From assembly GCA_015832175.1 (NCBI GenBank), contig WJXW01000011.1, forward strand, positions 1,612,001 to 1,676,000: a DNA stretch of 64,000 nucleotides. The letters run 5' to 3'. The stretch is from Paraphaeosphaeria minitans. Lineage: Eukaryota > Ascomycota > Dothideomycetes > Pleosporales > Didymosphaeriaceae. The notes below the pieces were generated by a model. It was not told where the DNA came from. It saw nothing but the letters and a program-made list of their open reading frames with translations, and searched no databases. A program made the position numbers and the translations under genes. Each line of letters begins with the position of its first letter. Position 1 is the stretch's first letter. Shown one piece after another: positions 1-11,253 of this stretch.

Positions 1-599
1 TGTGCTGGTCGTCGATTTGATATACCTTCTGACGCGTTTTTGGTTGACTACAACCCTTCAATGCGTGCATAGCACATGACAGGATAACTTATCGTATTCA
101 CCTGCAATGTCAATTTGTATCAATTCACAGCTAGCATTTGTTCGTTTTTGAGAATGTTTTATTGAGGGGATAGGTACGGGTAGCCCCTAGTCTCAGAATG
201 AATTATGTGGCTACCGAGCGACAGGCATGCTAGCCTCCCGAATGAGGAGGTATGTCAATCAACATCTCTCTGATGTACAGTACACGCCCAGATGCGATAC
301 TCCCGCCGAAAGAGGGCATTGGGATCCTGAGGGATCATCGGGTATTCGCAGTAGTGAACTTTCCGCCGATGAAAGATGTCCACGGATACGTAAGTTGGAA
401 TGGTGAGGATTTCCGGCTTGCTTGAACAAGCAAAAGTGCACAAAATTAATGAGACCTGCTTGATCTCACGATGACCTTGGGTAGCGTCAATGTGATCCGG
501 GAAACACTGGTATTGAATTATTATCTTTTGGTTGACTCTGAGGTGTAACTACACCAAAGCTTCGAGCCTTTCATCACCACCCTGCAGTGGGCGGAGCGC
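1..599. other. Intergenic, no gene seen
   Basis: Only short open stretches on the minus strand without splice or codon support. It is the 3' flank of the minus-strand gene that ends at 600. Confidence 0.5.
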
Positions 600-1285
600 C
601 TAGACAGGCGAAGTTGTGATCCGATGGCCGGTGCGCGGGTCCACGGCCCAAGAATCGTCCCCTCCACCGTGGAACCAGCTCCCAAAACGCACCTTGCGAG
701 GGGGGCGCATGTAGTCGTGGATGTTGGGATTGGTAGCATTATTAGCAGGCACATCATCCTCCGGCTTCATGTGCTCCCACTCCCCGCCGCAAAGCTCGTT
801 GCAATCCTCGCAATCGCCGCAAGTGGAACGCCGACGCTTTCCCAGGACAGACTTGCCATGGGCAGCCTTGCCCAGCACGGAGCCTAGGTAGCGTACGCCG
901 GAGATGGAAAGGGAGGCAACGCGAGAGGGAAGACGAAGGAGCGGGTGGGTGAGTTTGCGACCCCACGATTTCTTAGCAGCGCGACCGTGGGCTTCGACGG
1001 CGTCGTACTTGTTGAGTTTGAGCACTTTGAAGTTGCCTTTGGGCGCGAAGGGGAGCTGCTCGTTGTTGCCGTTGCCGAAGACGACTGGGCGGTTGTAGCT
1101 GCGTGTGTGTTGAGTGTACATCCAGCGTATCAGGCATTGGGACAAACTTACTTCTTGTCCAGGTAGTTGGCGTGAATTTCTGCGACCTCGGAGTTCATGC
1201 CGTATAACGACTTTTCGTACGTGCGCTGATGCCCGTGGGTGAACTTCAGGGCGTTGTCAATGGTGCTGAAACCCGAGCCTGCCAT
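600..1285 (-). CDS. Hypothetical protein with a Cys-rich patch
   Basis: Two exons, 1285..1152 and 1098..600, joined across a 53-bp intron with donor GTAAGT and acceptor CGCAG. Both exons stay in frame and give about 210 residues. I do not recognise the family. The N-terminal exon is mixed helix-like (GFSTIDNALKFTHGHQRTYE). The middle is basic and Arg/Lys-rich. A cluster of Cys follows (CGDCEDCNELC), which could bind a metal or form disulphides. The tail is Gly/Asp/Trp-containing. No signal peptide or membrane segment is apparent. The ATG at 1285 was chosen because the longer open frame upstream reads like untranslated leader. A further 5' non-coding exon is possible, and function is unknown. 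Confidence 0.6.
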
Positions 1286-2740
1286 TGTGTCGTGGAGATG
1301 TCGCTCTTGAGGATACAGATGTATAGTGTTTGCATAAGATGTGTCAAGATAGAAAAGCACTGGAGAGGAGAGACATGGTGAGTAACCGGATACTTGCTAA
1401 AAGTTGAAGGGGGAGGCTTACACTTGTGGCTTAGTGGTGCACAATGTATCGGAGTGCTTTGAGATTCGAATGATGGGTTCAATCCCAAGTTCGATCTTTG
1501 ATGGTATTCGGGAGACGATCGCAAGGTCGTTATGCTGGAGAGGGGGTAGAGAAGCGCACGGTGTGGGATTTATATAGGGACTTCTGGCAACAGGCACATC
1601 GCACAGGCGCTGCGCTGAGGGACTAGCATTCTCACCGGCCACAGCGTCGAGTCAAATTCAGCTACCATACTGGGCGGTCGATTCCAATTTCGGCCGTCGT
1701 GCTCTCCGGACAAGGTTTTGGTGGTTGAGATGCGTGTATACGTGTATCCTCCCGCCGAAATAGGTGGGCAACGCTACCGTACCTATCTAGGTACCACTTT
1801 AGCGTACCTACATCTCCTGAGGTGGTAAGCGGATTGCTCAGTGCTCTAAGAAATTCGAGTCCTCTACTGTAGGTAATCTCCCACTACTCCTACAAATTCC
1901 TACCATCCCATTTGATCAACCGCGCATTCGTCCACAGCGAAAGCAATCGACCGCTAGCAGTCAATGCGCAAGACGACTTCTACTATGTCCCGACTAGGTA
2001 ACGAGCACCTAGCCGCGGAGTGATGCATGCTGACCCCCTACAATCACACTCACGTGCTTCACGGAGACTCGTACTCGAATTTGACAAGTGGCTGACATAC
2101 AACGTTGCAGACACAACAGGGTGAACACCAAGGGGGCCGTCGAGAAGGAAAGGCGGATATCAGTTCAGGGTTTTTGACCCTAGATTCCCGTGTACACGAA
2201 GACTTCCACTCGAATTTTCGCATTGAGGCTGCAGGGTGGCGTGGCATGGGGCACCTTTCAGACGCACAATGCCAGGCACCAGCAGGACGGATGTTTAGTA
2301 AAATTGTTTTTTGTTATGAATGGTAGGGATGCCGAGCATTTCGGCGGGAGTAAGGGCAGGTACATGGTAGACGCTGGCGGGGGGCCAGAGAGTGGTTTGG
2401 CGTGTCGTGGGTGGTGGGGTATATGGCTAGGTCTGGCATCTCCTGCGTTGAAGACGAGGAGGTGGTGGTAAGAGAGGAATACATGGTTAGTTCTGCTGCG
2501 TTGAAGACGGGAACGTGGTGATGGAAGGAGGAAGAAAAATCACGATTAAAATTTTCGCCTGCTGAGAAAGAACAATTTACGTACGATAGGGAAGCAATGC
2601 ATGCCTTTGTGTCAACCCCGTGAGCTCCTTCTCATCCTGTAAAGTGCCATCGCCTCTCCAAGTCCAGTGTCTTCGATCCCTCATGTGTACTCGCCGCCGT
2701 GAGCTCCTCCGTTTCAGCTGCCTCCCGCCACTGCCTCCCT
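1286..2740. other. Intergenic, no gene seen
   Basis: About 1.45 kb with no convincing coding sequence. It holds the promoter of the minus-strand gene ending at 600 and the 3' flank of the HD-domain gene. Open stretches near 2059-2471 overlap on both strands and have no splice support. Confidence 0.45.
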
Positions 2741-3646
2741 TCAGAGCACACACGCCACATCCGTATCCACAGCCCACTCTCTAGCAAACTCCTTCATCCA
2801 ATTCCACCCAATCTCTCCCCTATCTCTACCGCTCTTCGTCTTCATCATCCCGGCATACCACTGGAATCGCGTATGCTGCAACTGCACGCCCGTGTGTAGG
2901 CTCTGGACCCTCCGTCTCTCATTCGCGCCCCCAAACACAAAGCACCGCGCCTGTCCGCTCGGTCCCAGCGCGTCAAGCCGATCTGCGTCCTGCACGAATG
3001 CGAGCTCCGGATGCATGTCGAGGATGGCGTTGATGAGGTTCGGATCGGAAGCGTTGCGCTCGCGGGTGTACGAGACGTTGATGGCGATGGTGGCGACGGC
3101 TGCAGCGAGAGCTGAGGAGGCACCGCATTCCAGCATCTTTTCCTTGACGACGTCTTCCTGTGTGCGGCCGTGTTCGAGGTACTTTGTCTCGCCGACGTCG
3201 TGCATCATGGCCGCGAGGTACATGGTCGTGACGTCCAGATTTGGCGGGAGGCGACCAGCGGCCTTCTCGGCCGTGTGTAGCTCGTACGCGTTCTTGACGA
3301 CGCGTTGGATGTGCTCGTAGTCGTGGGAAGGGTCGTAGCGCTCGCCATACATGTAGTCGCGGACGAGCTTATTGACGGCGAGGAACATGTCGCGGTGCTG
3401 GGGTGGAATTTCGAGCTTGTCCATGTTGAAGAGAAGCCGGTTGCGGGATGGGGAGGAATTGGCGTAGCCTCCAGGGATAAACGGATTAGTGGTGTGGGTG
3501 GTGTCGTCGGAGGCGGGAAGGGTGGATGCCTTGAGGGAGGGGTTGTTCTTCAGTGAGGAAGACATGGTTGTACTCAGTCCGAGATAGCTTTGGTTCTGGG
3601 CCGTTGATGCGTCTACACTGCACTCGGAGACTTTGCTAGGCAGCAC
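2741..3646 (-). CDS. HD-domain phosphohydrolase-like protein
   Basis: Uninterrupted frame of 301 codons. The metal-binding HD signature is visible: HDYEH at residues 108-112, MMHD with His149 and Asp150, and a late Asp in FVQDADRLDALG (220-225). This is the order expected of the YedJ/HDIG-like HD superfamily, whose members hydrolyse phosphate esters of nucleotides or related metabolites; the actual substrate cannot be read from sequence. The C-terminus FQWYAGMMKTKSGR fits the usual end of this family. In-frame Met codons at residues 28, 29 and 75 are alternative starts; Met75 lies just before the conserved domain and residues 1-74 look disordered, so the true N-terminus is uncertain. Cytosolic location is inferred from the lack of targeting signals. 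Confidence 0.85.
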   Translation of the reverse strand: MLPSKVSECSVDASTAQNQSYLGLSTTMSSSLKNNPSLKASTLPASDDTTHTTNPFIPGGYANSSPSRNRLLFNMDKLEIPPQHRDMFLAVNKLVRDYMYGERYDPSHDYEHIQRVVKNAYELHTAEKAAGRLPPNLDVTTMYLAAMMHDVGETKYLEHGRTQEDVVKEKMLECGASSALAAAVATIAINVSYTRERNASDPNLINAILDMHPELAFVQDADRLDALGPSGQARCFVFGGANERRRVQSLHTGVQLQHTRFQWYAGMMKTKSGRDRGEIGWNWMKEFAREWAVDTDVACVL

Positions 3647-4181
3647 GGAAAGCAGCGAAGTGTGTTATGTGAGTGTTGGTATCGGGTGGTTGTACGTAGA
3701 GGCGGATATGGTCCATGGAGATCGTGTCATGTATATAGAGATGTAATCAAGGTGCTCGGACTCTTGTGAAAAGGCAGCACAGTGCGTGGTTTACAGGCAT
3801 GCATGGTAATGAATGACCAGAAGGAGGTAGTGAATGAATTGAAAGAAGACGCGAATAGCAGAGGGCATTGTGCGTGGAGCACGGGTATGCATGATAATGA
3901 AAGAACCGAACGGACAAGCGAAGAGCAGCGGAGCCGATAATCAACTACGGAACGGGGGGAAGTGATTGTATGTATTGAAAGTGGAGATGGTGGGTAGCAG
4001 CAGGAGAACAGTCGTCGTTCAAGACGTCGTTCCGGGATGTGTTATATCTCTGGTTGGGATTTCGGTGCAATGGGGAATTGAGAGCCTTGATCAACGGTAT
4101 AGAAGAGACTTGACAACAAATACGATCTTCTTTGGGTAGGCCTGCTTCCATGCCTGACGCAATGCTGTAGGAAACGTCAGC

Positions 4182-4222
4182 CGCCAGTCGCCAGTCGCCA
4201 GTCGCCAGTCGCCAGTCGCCAG
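4182..4222. repeat. 7-bp tandem repeat
   Basis: About six head-to-tail copies of the heptamer cgccagt, essentially perfect. Because the unit is not a multiple of three it changes frame in each copy, so it is not protein coding. Confidence 0.95.
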
Positions 4223-4535
4223 CCGTCCTGCGTACAAGTGAGAAGCTTCTGATGGCAAGAGTTGATGTTGAATCTCGACTTCAAGGCGTCTCGCTGCACG
4301 TGGAACGTCAAATAAGCAAAGAGTCCTAGGTACCTAGTGTCCAGCGTCATCCTTCCCCTACCACGAGGCAACGAGACACCCAAGGATCGATCCCCACTCC
4401 ATAGCTGTTGAGCACGGGGATCGGTCGGGTATTTGGGATATCGTTGAATGCCGTCTGAGACAAGGCAAGCCGACGCTTGCAGGTGATCACGTAGGAGTAG
4501 TCGTGGCTAGTGCTGGGCATCGTCGGCATAGAGGG

Positions 4536-5070
4536 CTCACGTGACTAAGCTTGCCCGCTCTCCTACCTAGGTATGCATCGAGGGCAGTAGACCAGACATC
4601 TAGTTTTGTAACAGCAAGTTAACAGCAGGATTTTGTGAGTGGGTTCACATGAATACGCCCGTCCGCTCTCCTATGCACATACGTCGAGAGCTGCAGTTGT
4701 ACGGTGGCAAGTTTATAGCAGGCTGTTGTGAGAGGGGTCACATGACCAAGCTCGTCCGCTCTCCAATGTACATGCATTGAGAGCTGTAGATTAGACATCT
4801 AGCTTTACAGCAGCGCTCATATGAATAAGCCTGTCCGCTCTCTAAGGTACATGCATCAAGAGCTGTAGTTGTATGGTGACAACTCCACAGCAGGCTTTGT
4901 ATCACATGACCGAGCCTGTTCGCTCTCCGATGTACATGCACCGAGAGCAGTAGTTGTACGGCGACCACTCAGCAGCAGGCTCATGTATCACACGACTAAG
5001 CCCATCCGCTTGAGAGCAGTAGTTGTACGGCAACATCTCAACAGCAGGCTTTGGCAAGAGGGCGCAGCTT
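4536..5070. repeat. Degenerate minisatellite, unit about 80-108 bp, six copies
   Basis: The core CGCTCTC recurs at about 4556, 4664, 4757, 4836, 4921 and 5007, with spacings of 108, 93, 79, 85 and 86 bp. Each unit continues with a variant of atgcatcgagagctgtag, then acagcaggct, then tcacatgaccaag. Copies differ by substitutions and small indels, so the array is old. No coding potential is seen. Confidence 0.9.
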
Positions 5071-5300
5071 GATTGACACAGTGTCTCGTGCATGGTGGGC
5101 AGACAACAGTGGACCCCGTCTGCCAGCCACCCGGTTCCCGCCGCGTTGACCGAGGGTGCGTGGGCATCGATGTAGATGCATAAATGAATCAAAGCCATTA
5201 ACAGCAAGGCAGGTCGCTTCCGCTGCTGGGGGTGATGCAGATGGCTAGTAACTGGATATGCCGCATCGGGATCTTGGACCCACACTCCATGGTGCACAAG

Positions 5301-5427
5301 AAGCAATATGCTACCTAACTGTAGGCTGCATGTGCTCGCAGGTGTTTGGCTGTCGGGGTGCAGAGGAAGCAATATGCTAACTGTAGGCTGCATGTGCTCG
5401 CAGAGGTTTGGCTGTCGGGTGCAGAAG
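5301..5427. repeat. Two-copy tandem repeat, about 63 bp
   Basis: Two near-identical copies begin with aagcaatatgct at 5301 and 5367 and end with ggctgtcggggtgcag. They lie just downstream of the larger minisatellite. Confidence 0.9.
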
Positions 5428-5459
5428 AGGGGTTGGCGGGCGCCCCGCGTCGTTGGTTC

Positions 5460-5560
5460 GAAGCCATGGATAGGCACGCCAGTTGGAAGCCATGGATAGG
5501 CACGTCGGCTCGAAGCCATGTACAAGCCGCCGGTTCGAAGCCGGTTTGAAGCCATGGGCG
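5460..5560. repeat. Short repeat gaagccatgg, four copies
   Basis: The word gaagccatg occurs at about 5460, 5486, 5512 and 5549 with flanking gataggcacg in the first two copies. The repeats stop roughly 320 bp before the next start codon. Confidence 0.8.
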
Positions 5561-5883
5561 GATCGATCGTAAGGTGCCCCGCGAGCTGCAAGGCGCGAAG
5601 TGGGCAGCATCGGCTCGGCGCATATCGGTACCTATCTCGGAGCATCCCGCCTCCTCGAATCACGAGCATCACATCCCATTTCCGCTTTCTCCCGCGCCTA
5701 CGCCGTCACTTGCGCCCCAGACGTCTTCTCGTCTCCCCAGACTTTGCAGGCCAGGCGCCCGCCGACGAAAGAAATCAGTATACACATCACTGCCCCCATC
5801 CGAGCTGAACCCATCTCATCCTGCGCCTTGGAATGCAAGCGGACCGCCAGAGTCCTCGTCCACGGCCCAAGTCTCCCGATACC

Positions 5884-6381
5884 ATGTCCTCCAACCGTCC
5901 CTTCTTCTCTAACTTCCTCGCCGCCTTTCGAGCCCAGTCCGCCATTCAGAAAGCTGCCAGCTCGCAGTCGGCCGCCGCAGCAACCTCGTACTCTCACAAC
6001 ACGTCCCCGTCCTCCCAGAATGCGAACCAGAGCTCGAGCACGTCGCGTACAATAACCACCAAGACTGGACCTCCCTCACCAGGAGCTACCACGTCTGCGG
6101 TGCAAGCTTCGGGCCAGTTCCAGCCGACCAGACAGCACGCCGCTCCGTACCACCGCTCAACGTCACCCGCAACGACGAAAGCTTTCCCCATCCCCGGCGC
6201 TTCCGCAAGAAGCCGGAGAGGCTCGGACAGCTCGTCAGAAGGCTTCCACGAAGTCATGGGCGCCGAGAAGTGGTACATCGGCGGCCGCACCGCCACGGGC
6301 GAAGAGAAGTTCTACAAGCTTGGTATGGTCAAGCGCCACCGGAGCGTCGACAGGCTGAGCCTCGACCGACTCAGCATATAA
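5884..6381 (+). CDS. Small Ser-rich hypothetical protein
   Basis: Single exon of 165 residues starting at ATG 5884 in a good context (gataccATG); an in-frame ATG 51 bp upstream is less likely because the sequence between looks like leader. The N-terminus SSNRPFFSNFLAAFRAQSAI could form an amphipathic helix. The middle (about 30-110) is Ser/Thr/Pro-rich and probably disordered. The C-terminus is a compact block, GFHEVMGAEKWYIGGRTATG followed by EEKFYKLGMVKRHRS and two SLDRLS-like repeats. The block is reminiscent of small conserved fungal proteins of unknown function; I know no assigned role. Confidence rests on codon use, start context and the ordered C-terminal block. Confidence 0.75.
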   Translation: MSSNRPFFSNFLAAFRAQSAIQKAASSQSAAAATSYSHNTSPSSQNANQSSSTSRTITTKTGPPSPGATTSAVQASGQFQPTRQHAAPYHRSTSPATTKAFPIPGASARSRRGSDSSSEGFHEVMGAEKWYIGGRTATGEEKFYKLGMVKRHRSVDRLSLDRLSI

Positions 6382-7348
6382 TGGGCAGAGCCACAAAAGT
6401 ACTTTTACATTTGCATTGAAGGCGTTCACGGTGAGTTCATCATCGACATCCCAGAAAGGGCAGTTCTCGAGAACAGGCGTTGGGGCATTTCCTCCGCCGA
6501 AGGCGACTTCTTCACATGCGGCTTTTCGACTCGAGTACATAGTTATTCGCGGCTCACGCTGCCTACCAAATACCAGACGACACTGTACATTTCTCAATCG
6601 CACACTTGTCCCTGTCAACGCTAACCAGGCAGGAATAACTCCCTTGCAGCCAGACTGTTTACGTCGTATTTCCGAGCATGGGAGCCGCCGACGACGTCAC
6701 ATGCGCTACTTTGATGGTTCAGCGACAATCGCACCTATGCCCGAAGTCGCAAGAGCGTGAACAACAACTCGATGCCATCTAATCTCACCCACTCCGTCGA
6801 TCCGGATACGTTTACCACCCATGCGTCACAGAAACGTGGCTCATGGCCATGCGAAATGTCTGCACTCCAATCAGCATGTGCACATTTGTCGGCGAGAGCG
6901 TTGCCACGCCGAAAACCCCAACTTTCGGCGACGCTCAGAAACTCCGGCTTTCACTCCGACGGGTTGAGGTCCCGATAGCGCGGATACGCTTGCGCCCCGG
7001 CCGGCAACCTTCACGGAAAAGCGACACTTTGACCTCTTTGGGCCGCCTATGACGGCAAACCTCTCCCAACCTGCAAATTGGAAAAGTCTGTACGCTAGTG
7101 TTTGAACTGACGGGTACAATGATTCGTCAAATCCCACACTGCGTTGTAGGTATACTGTTCAACTTCGCCGACCTAGTCTACTTGAGTCACTCTGTCCCCA
7201 GTTTTTGATAGTATAACAAAACTCTGGGTCGCTTCTAGAGGAGCTCCGCAGGTCCACATCCAAAAGTCCATGCTCGCGTGCTTGGGCATTTCTCTTGAAC
7301 ATACACTTGTTTAGCATTGATCTTCGTTTGAACCCATGATAGCCCAGA
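6382..7348. other. Intergenic, no gene seen
   Basis: 3' flank of the Ser-rich small protein and promoter of the MFS transporter. Overlapping open stretches on both strands lack ATG starts or splice support. Confidence 0.45.
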
Positions 7349-9298
7349 ATGGCTACCCCAACTGCATCCTCGTCCACAGCACCAACGCAGAGTGGACCAC
7401 CACGATCAGCCGATGCTGAGAAGCAATATGCCTCTGTTGTTCCATCCGAACGCGAAGAGAACCACCGCCTCCAGCTGCAGCACACCGTTTCCAGCTTCAG
7501 TAACCATGAGATGGCTAATGTGTCGTATGTAGCCACGGGCGACAACGACGAAGTCTACAACCGCTTTACCGAACGCCGGAAGCAGACCATCACCGCTGTC
7601 CTATCTTTCTGTAGCTTCCTGGCACCCATCTCGTCAACCACTGTTCTTGCTGCTGTACCTGAGGTTGCCGAGACTTTCCATTGCGATGGCTCCATTATCA
7701 ATCTGTCCAACGCAATGTACATGTTGTTCATGGGCATCAGCCCGTGTTTCTATGGGCCGATTGGCACGATATACGGGAGAAAATGGGTACGCGATATCAA
7801 AATATTTTCAATGTCCACGATCATGCTGGCCCGGTGATGTCTCTACCATGTTGACGACTGACGAGAAAGCTTAGGTTTCGGTCATCAGTGCGACGCTATT
7901 TACAGCAGCGAGCATAGGAACTGCGCTCGCGCCCAACCTCGCTGCATTCTTCATCTTTAGGATCTTGACTGCGTTCCAGGGGACTGCATTCTTGATCATT
8001 GGGTCGAGTGTAATTGGGGATATATACAAGCCTACTGAGCGGGGGACGGCGCTGGGATGGTAAGCTCACTGATCCCACTTGACTTCCATATCCGACATCA
8101 TCCACATTTTGGATTCAAGACGTAAGATCCAAGCAACCCACTAACCCACTCCCAGGTTCCTCTCAGGCACTCTCATCGGCCCCGCCCTCGGTACGTCGCC
8201 TCCCTCTCCCCAACTTCAATCACGCTAACCCAACCTAGGCCCCTTCATCGGCGGCATAATCGTAACCTTCCAGTCCTGGCGCATCATCTTCTGGCTACAA
8301 ACCGCGCTCGCTGGCGTCGCCACGCTGCTCGTCTTCTTCCTCCAGCCCGAAACTATCCACTACCGCCGCGCAGACGAGCTCGCTGCTCTGCCGCGTGCAA
8401 AACGCATGCGCACGCTGTGGACGTGGCTGAACCCGATGCGGATCATTAGGCTGTACAGGTATCCGAACTTACTCGCCGTGGTGCGTCGCCTCCCTCCCCT
8501 CCCTGCCCTTTCCTTTCCTTTCCTTTCCTTTCCTGTCCTTCCCCCTACCCCCTCCCATCCGTCCCTCTCCTTCACTCCCTCCAAGACGAATTGCATCGCA
8601 GAGAAAAAGAAGAAAGAAAAAACAGCTAACAGTGTCCCAAGGCCGTCGCAAGTTCCAGCCTCGTCTGGAACATGTACTCCCTCCTCACGCCCATCCGCTA
8701 CGTCCTCAACCCGCGCTTCCAACTCACCACCCCCCTCCAATCCGGCCTCTTCTACATCGCCCCGGGCGCCGGCTACCTCGTCGGCACCCTCGTCGGCGGC
8801 CGCTGGGCCGACCGCACAGTGAAGAAGTACATGCGCCTGCGCGGACAGCGCGTATCCGAGGACCGGCTGCGCTCGTGCCTACCCTTCCTCGGTATCGTGA
8901 TCCCAGCCTGCATGCTGGTGTACGGGTGGTCCGTCGAGAAGCGCGTCGGCGGCGTCGCTCTGCCCGTCGTCGTCATGTTCGTCCAGGGCGTCGCGCAGCT
9001 CTTTTGCTTCCCTTCCCTCAATACCTACTGCTTGGACGTCATGCAGGACCGTAGCGCGGAGGTCGTCGCGGGGAACTATGCCTTCCGCTATCTGCTTGCG
9101 GCTGCTGGGTCTGCGGCCTGTTTGCCTGCCGTCAGGAAGATGGGCGTGGGTTGGTTCAGCACGATTAGCGCGGGTTTTTTGGTGAGCGCGGCGGGCATCA
9201 CGTGGGCGACGGCGGTGTGGGGGAGGGGGTGGAGGGATGAGGTGGATGAGCGGAAGCGGGTGAGGAAGGAGGAGAAGGAGGGGGGCAATGCTGCCTAG
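7349..9298 (+). CDS. MFS transporter, DHA1 (drug:H+ antiporter) type
   Basis: Five exons: 7349..7786, 7875..8059, 8156..8190, 8239..8480 and 8642..9298; all junctions are GT-AG and in phase, giving 518 residues. The N-terminal 75 residues are hydrophilic and cytosolic, followed by about 12 hydrophobic segments in two halves. The loop YGPIGTIYGRKW is the motif A position, and the segment GTALAPNLAAFFIFRILTAF resembles the second and third helices of DHA1 transporters. The fourth block, IGPALGPFIGGIIVTFQSWR, is the motif C region typical of antiporters. The family exports drugs, amino acids or metabolites by proton antiport at the plasma membrane; the substrate here is unknown. The third exon is only 35 bp. 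Intron 4 carries a TTTCC microsatellite. Confidence 0.9.
8509..8533. repeat. TTTCC pentanucleotide microsatellite in intron 4
   Basis: Five consecutive cctttc/tttcc units sit inside the 161-bp fourth intron of the MFS gene. The pyrimidine tract is on the transcribed sense strand. Confidence 0.9.
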
Positions 9299-9728
9299 GC
9301 GGCTTTGGACGGTGGGACGAGCTTCCTTTTTTTTGTTGGTTTGGCGTTTGAGCGACAGTCTGCGATGTCAGCACGGCGGGGCGTTTAGGCGTTTAGACGG
9401 AGGTGAGAAGTCGACGGTGCATGGTTTGGTTTTGAAAGAGTGCGGTGTGGCGTTGGATCGGATCGGATCGAATCGAATTAGTGTGAGTAGGCGGAGGGGC
9501 GTCCTAGTATAGTCATTGCCATTTCCAACGAGCCATCACGTATCTCGACCGCTTCCATCCAGCCCGGCGCAATGCAGTTACTGAACAGAAGAAACAAGTC
9601 TATTCCGCAGCTTGCTCGCGGTCTAGTATACACCACACCACACCACATCACCTCTCTCCCTCCTCCTTCCATTCCATGTATGATACACTCTCCCCGATCC
9701 CTCTCCATCCTCTCTCGAGATCCGGCAT
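9299..9728. other. Convergent 3' flanks
   Basis: 430 bp between the stop of the plus-strand MFS gene and the stop of minus-strand qcr10. No gene seen. Confidence 0.6.
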
Positions 9729-10419
9729 CTAGAACGGGTTGTCCTCCGGGGGCACCTCGACGATGAAGTAGTCGCCAAGGACGGGGATCTTCATCATGAT
9801 ATCGTCGCGCACGCGCGGGACCTCGGCGAAGAAGAAGAGCGCGAACAAGCCGGCGACGCCGCCGAAGCCGGCTGCGAGAGTGCCGCTGTGGTACCGTTAG
9901 TATCCGTGCTTTTGGTGTCGAGGCCGTTAATGGGACGGAATGGAAGGTGGTAGGTCGGTGGGCAGGCATGGCATGGCGTGCTGTAGAGAGGAAGGGTAGA
10001 CGTACTACTTTGCGACGTGGCGCGCGGTGATGCCGTGGAAGTGGGCAGCGGGCTTGTACCTGCGAGACGTAAGCAGTGCTCTTGCGTGTGCGATTGATGT
10101 CGCGGGGGCAGCTCGGGGGAGGCGAAGAGGAGCGGTGCATTGGACGTCAAACGTCGTCATGCGATGAGCTCGCATCCTGTCCTCCTCATCCCTCCCACCA
10201 CGAGTAAAATCACTTACTGAGGTCCGAACGGACTCTTGTACGTCTGGTACGGGCTCCTCTGGCTCTGCTCTCTGTCAGCCTCCGTTCAATCCCCTTCCCT
10301 CCCCTGCTGCAAAAGCTCCTGCAAAGCTCCGAGTGCCTCGCTCAAGCCATTGCGGCCGCATCGTGCAGCGGGCGACGTACAAAAGCGGCGGGCGTGCGGC
10401 CCTGGTGTGGTCCAGGCAT
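9729..10419 (-). CDS. QCR10: Cytochrome bc1 complex subunit 10
   Basis: Four exons: 10419..10381, 10264..10218, 10059..10006 and 9885..9729, in phase, giving about 98 residues. It encodes the small single-TM accessory subunit of respiratory complex III in the mitochondrial inner membrane. Recognised from YQTYKSPFGPQYKP, then GITARHVAKYGTLAAGFGG, then the TM segment GVAGLFALFFFAEVPRV, and the C-terminal IPVLGDYFIVEVPPEDNPF, which matches the IP-x-(I/L)G...PPED(N/K)P ending of yeast Qcr10. The first exon (MPGPHQGRTPAAF) is the least certain part: its ATG and the acceptor at the next exon (CAG or GAG) are inferred from phase and signals only. No cleavable presequence is expected in this family. 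Confidence 0.85.
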
Positions 10420-11253
10420 CGTGTCGGGCGTGTGCGGGTGTACGGGTGTCGGGGTGGACGGGGCTGGCGGTGGTGGTGGAGTTGGAGAGGTCGACGAAGA
10501 AGTGAGGTGAGGGCTTGGCGCGGGCGGGCCAATGGGAGGGGAGCTGGTTATAATTCGGAGCTACGGCGTATGGATGTGGAGATTCGGAACTTGCAGACTT
10601 CGGGGTACGATGGACAGGTTAAGGGACAAATGATTGCGGGTGCTCTTTTCAAGGCTGAAGTTTTGAAAGGTGTTGGAAATGCTTGTTGAGCAGGTGTATA
10701 GCATGCTTGTATCACGACGCTTTCGCACTCGACAAGAACTATGTAGTTGAATGATATCAAATAGAGTATGAATAGAATGCTTTTGGCGAAACGGTGGAGT
10801 TGAGTAAAGTTCCTTCGAGATTTTTCGTTACATTCAAAGCTATCCTCCCAGTATGTTTGCTGCCAAGGGGAATAATATGCCGTCAGTTTCACGTTGTAAC
10901 CAAATGAGAAAGGCTTGTGTTGCTTAAAAGGAGAAACACATTGTCCACAATTAGGTATAGGAACCTAACATATTGTTGCTGATGGGTGAAGGTCTACTTT
11001 ATGCAGACATGTTGTCTCTCCATGCTCAACCAATACATCGACTATGAATCGATTCCGGTGATTAAGACATGTGACGGAGCAAAGGACTTGTTTATATCCA
11101 TTAAGAGCCATATCTAACAAGAGAAACATTTTCGAGAGGTGGTGTGTTTGACGTGGAGACATGTGTCTATTCATTCGTTATGTGGATGAGGTCGCTTTGA
11201 AGATGCTCCCATATCTCATCGTCTACTGCGTCTTCTTAGAACAATGCAATCCG
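10420..11253. other. Intergenic, no gene seen
   Basis: 5' flank of qcr10 and 3' flank of PUP2. Moderately AT-rich, with no coding sequence I can support on either strand. Confidence 0.5.

Larger units (their letters stand above)
3647..5883. other. Repeat-rich intergenic region
   Basis: About 2.2 kb between the HD-domain gene (minus) and the Ser-rich small protein (plus). It contains four separate tandem repeat blocks, listed individually, and no gene I can support. Long open frames on the minus strand here arise from the repeats. Confidence 0.6.

Noticed and set aside
5430..5560. tRNA-like B-box words (ggttcgaagcc) repeated
   Set aside because: No A box or cloverleaf can be folded; the words belong to the gaagccatgg tandem repeat.
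4902..5672. 256-codon minus-strand frame across the repeat cluster
   Set aside because: Its sequence is produced by the tandem repeats (repeated SMASN/YPWL-type words) and has no independent support.
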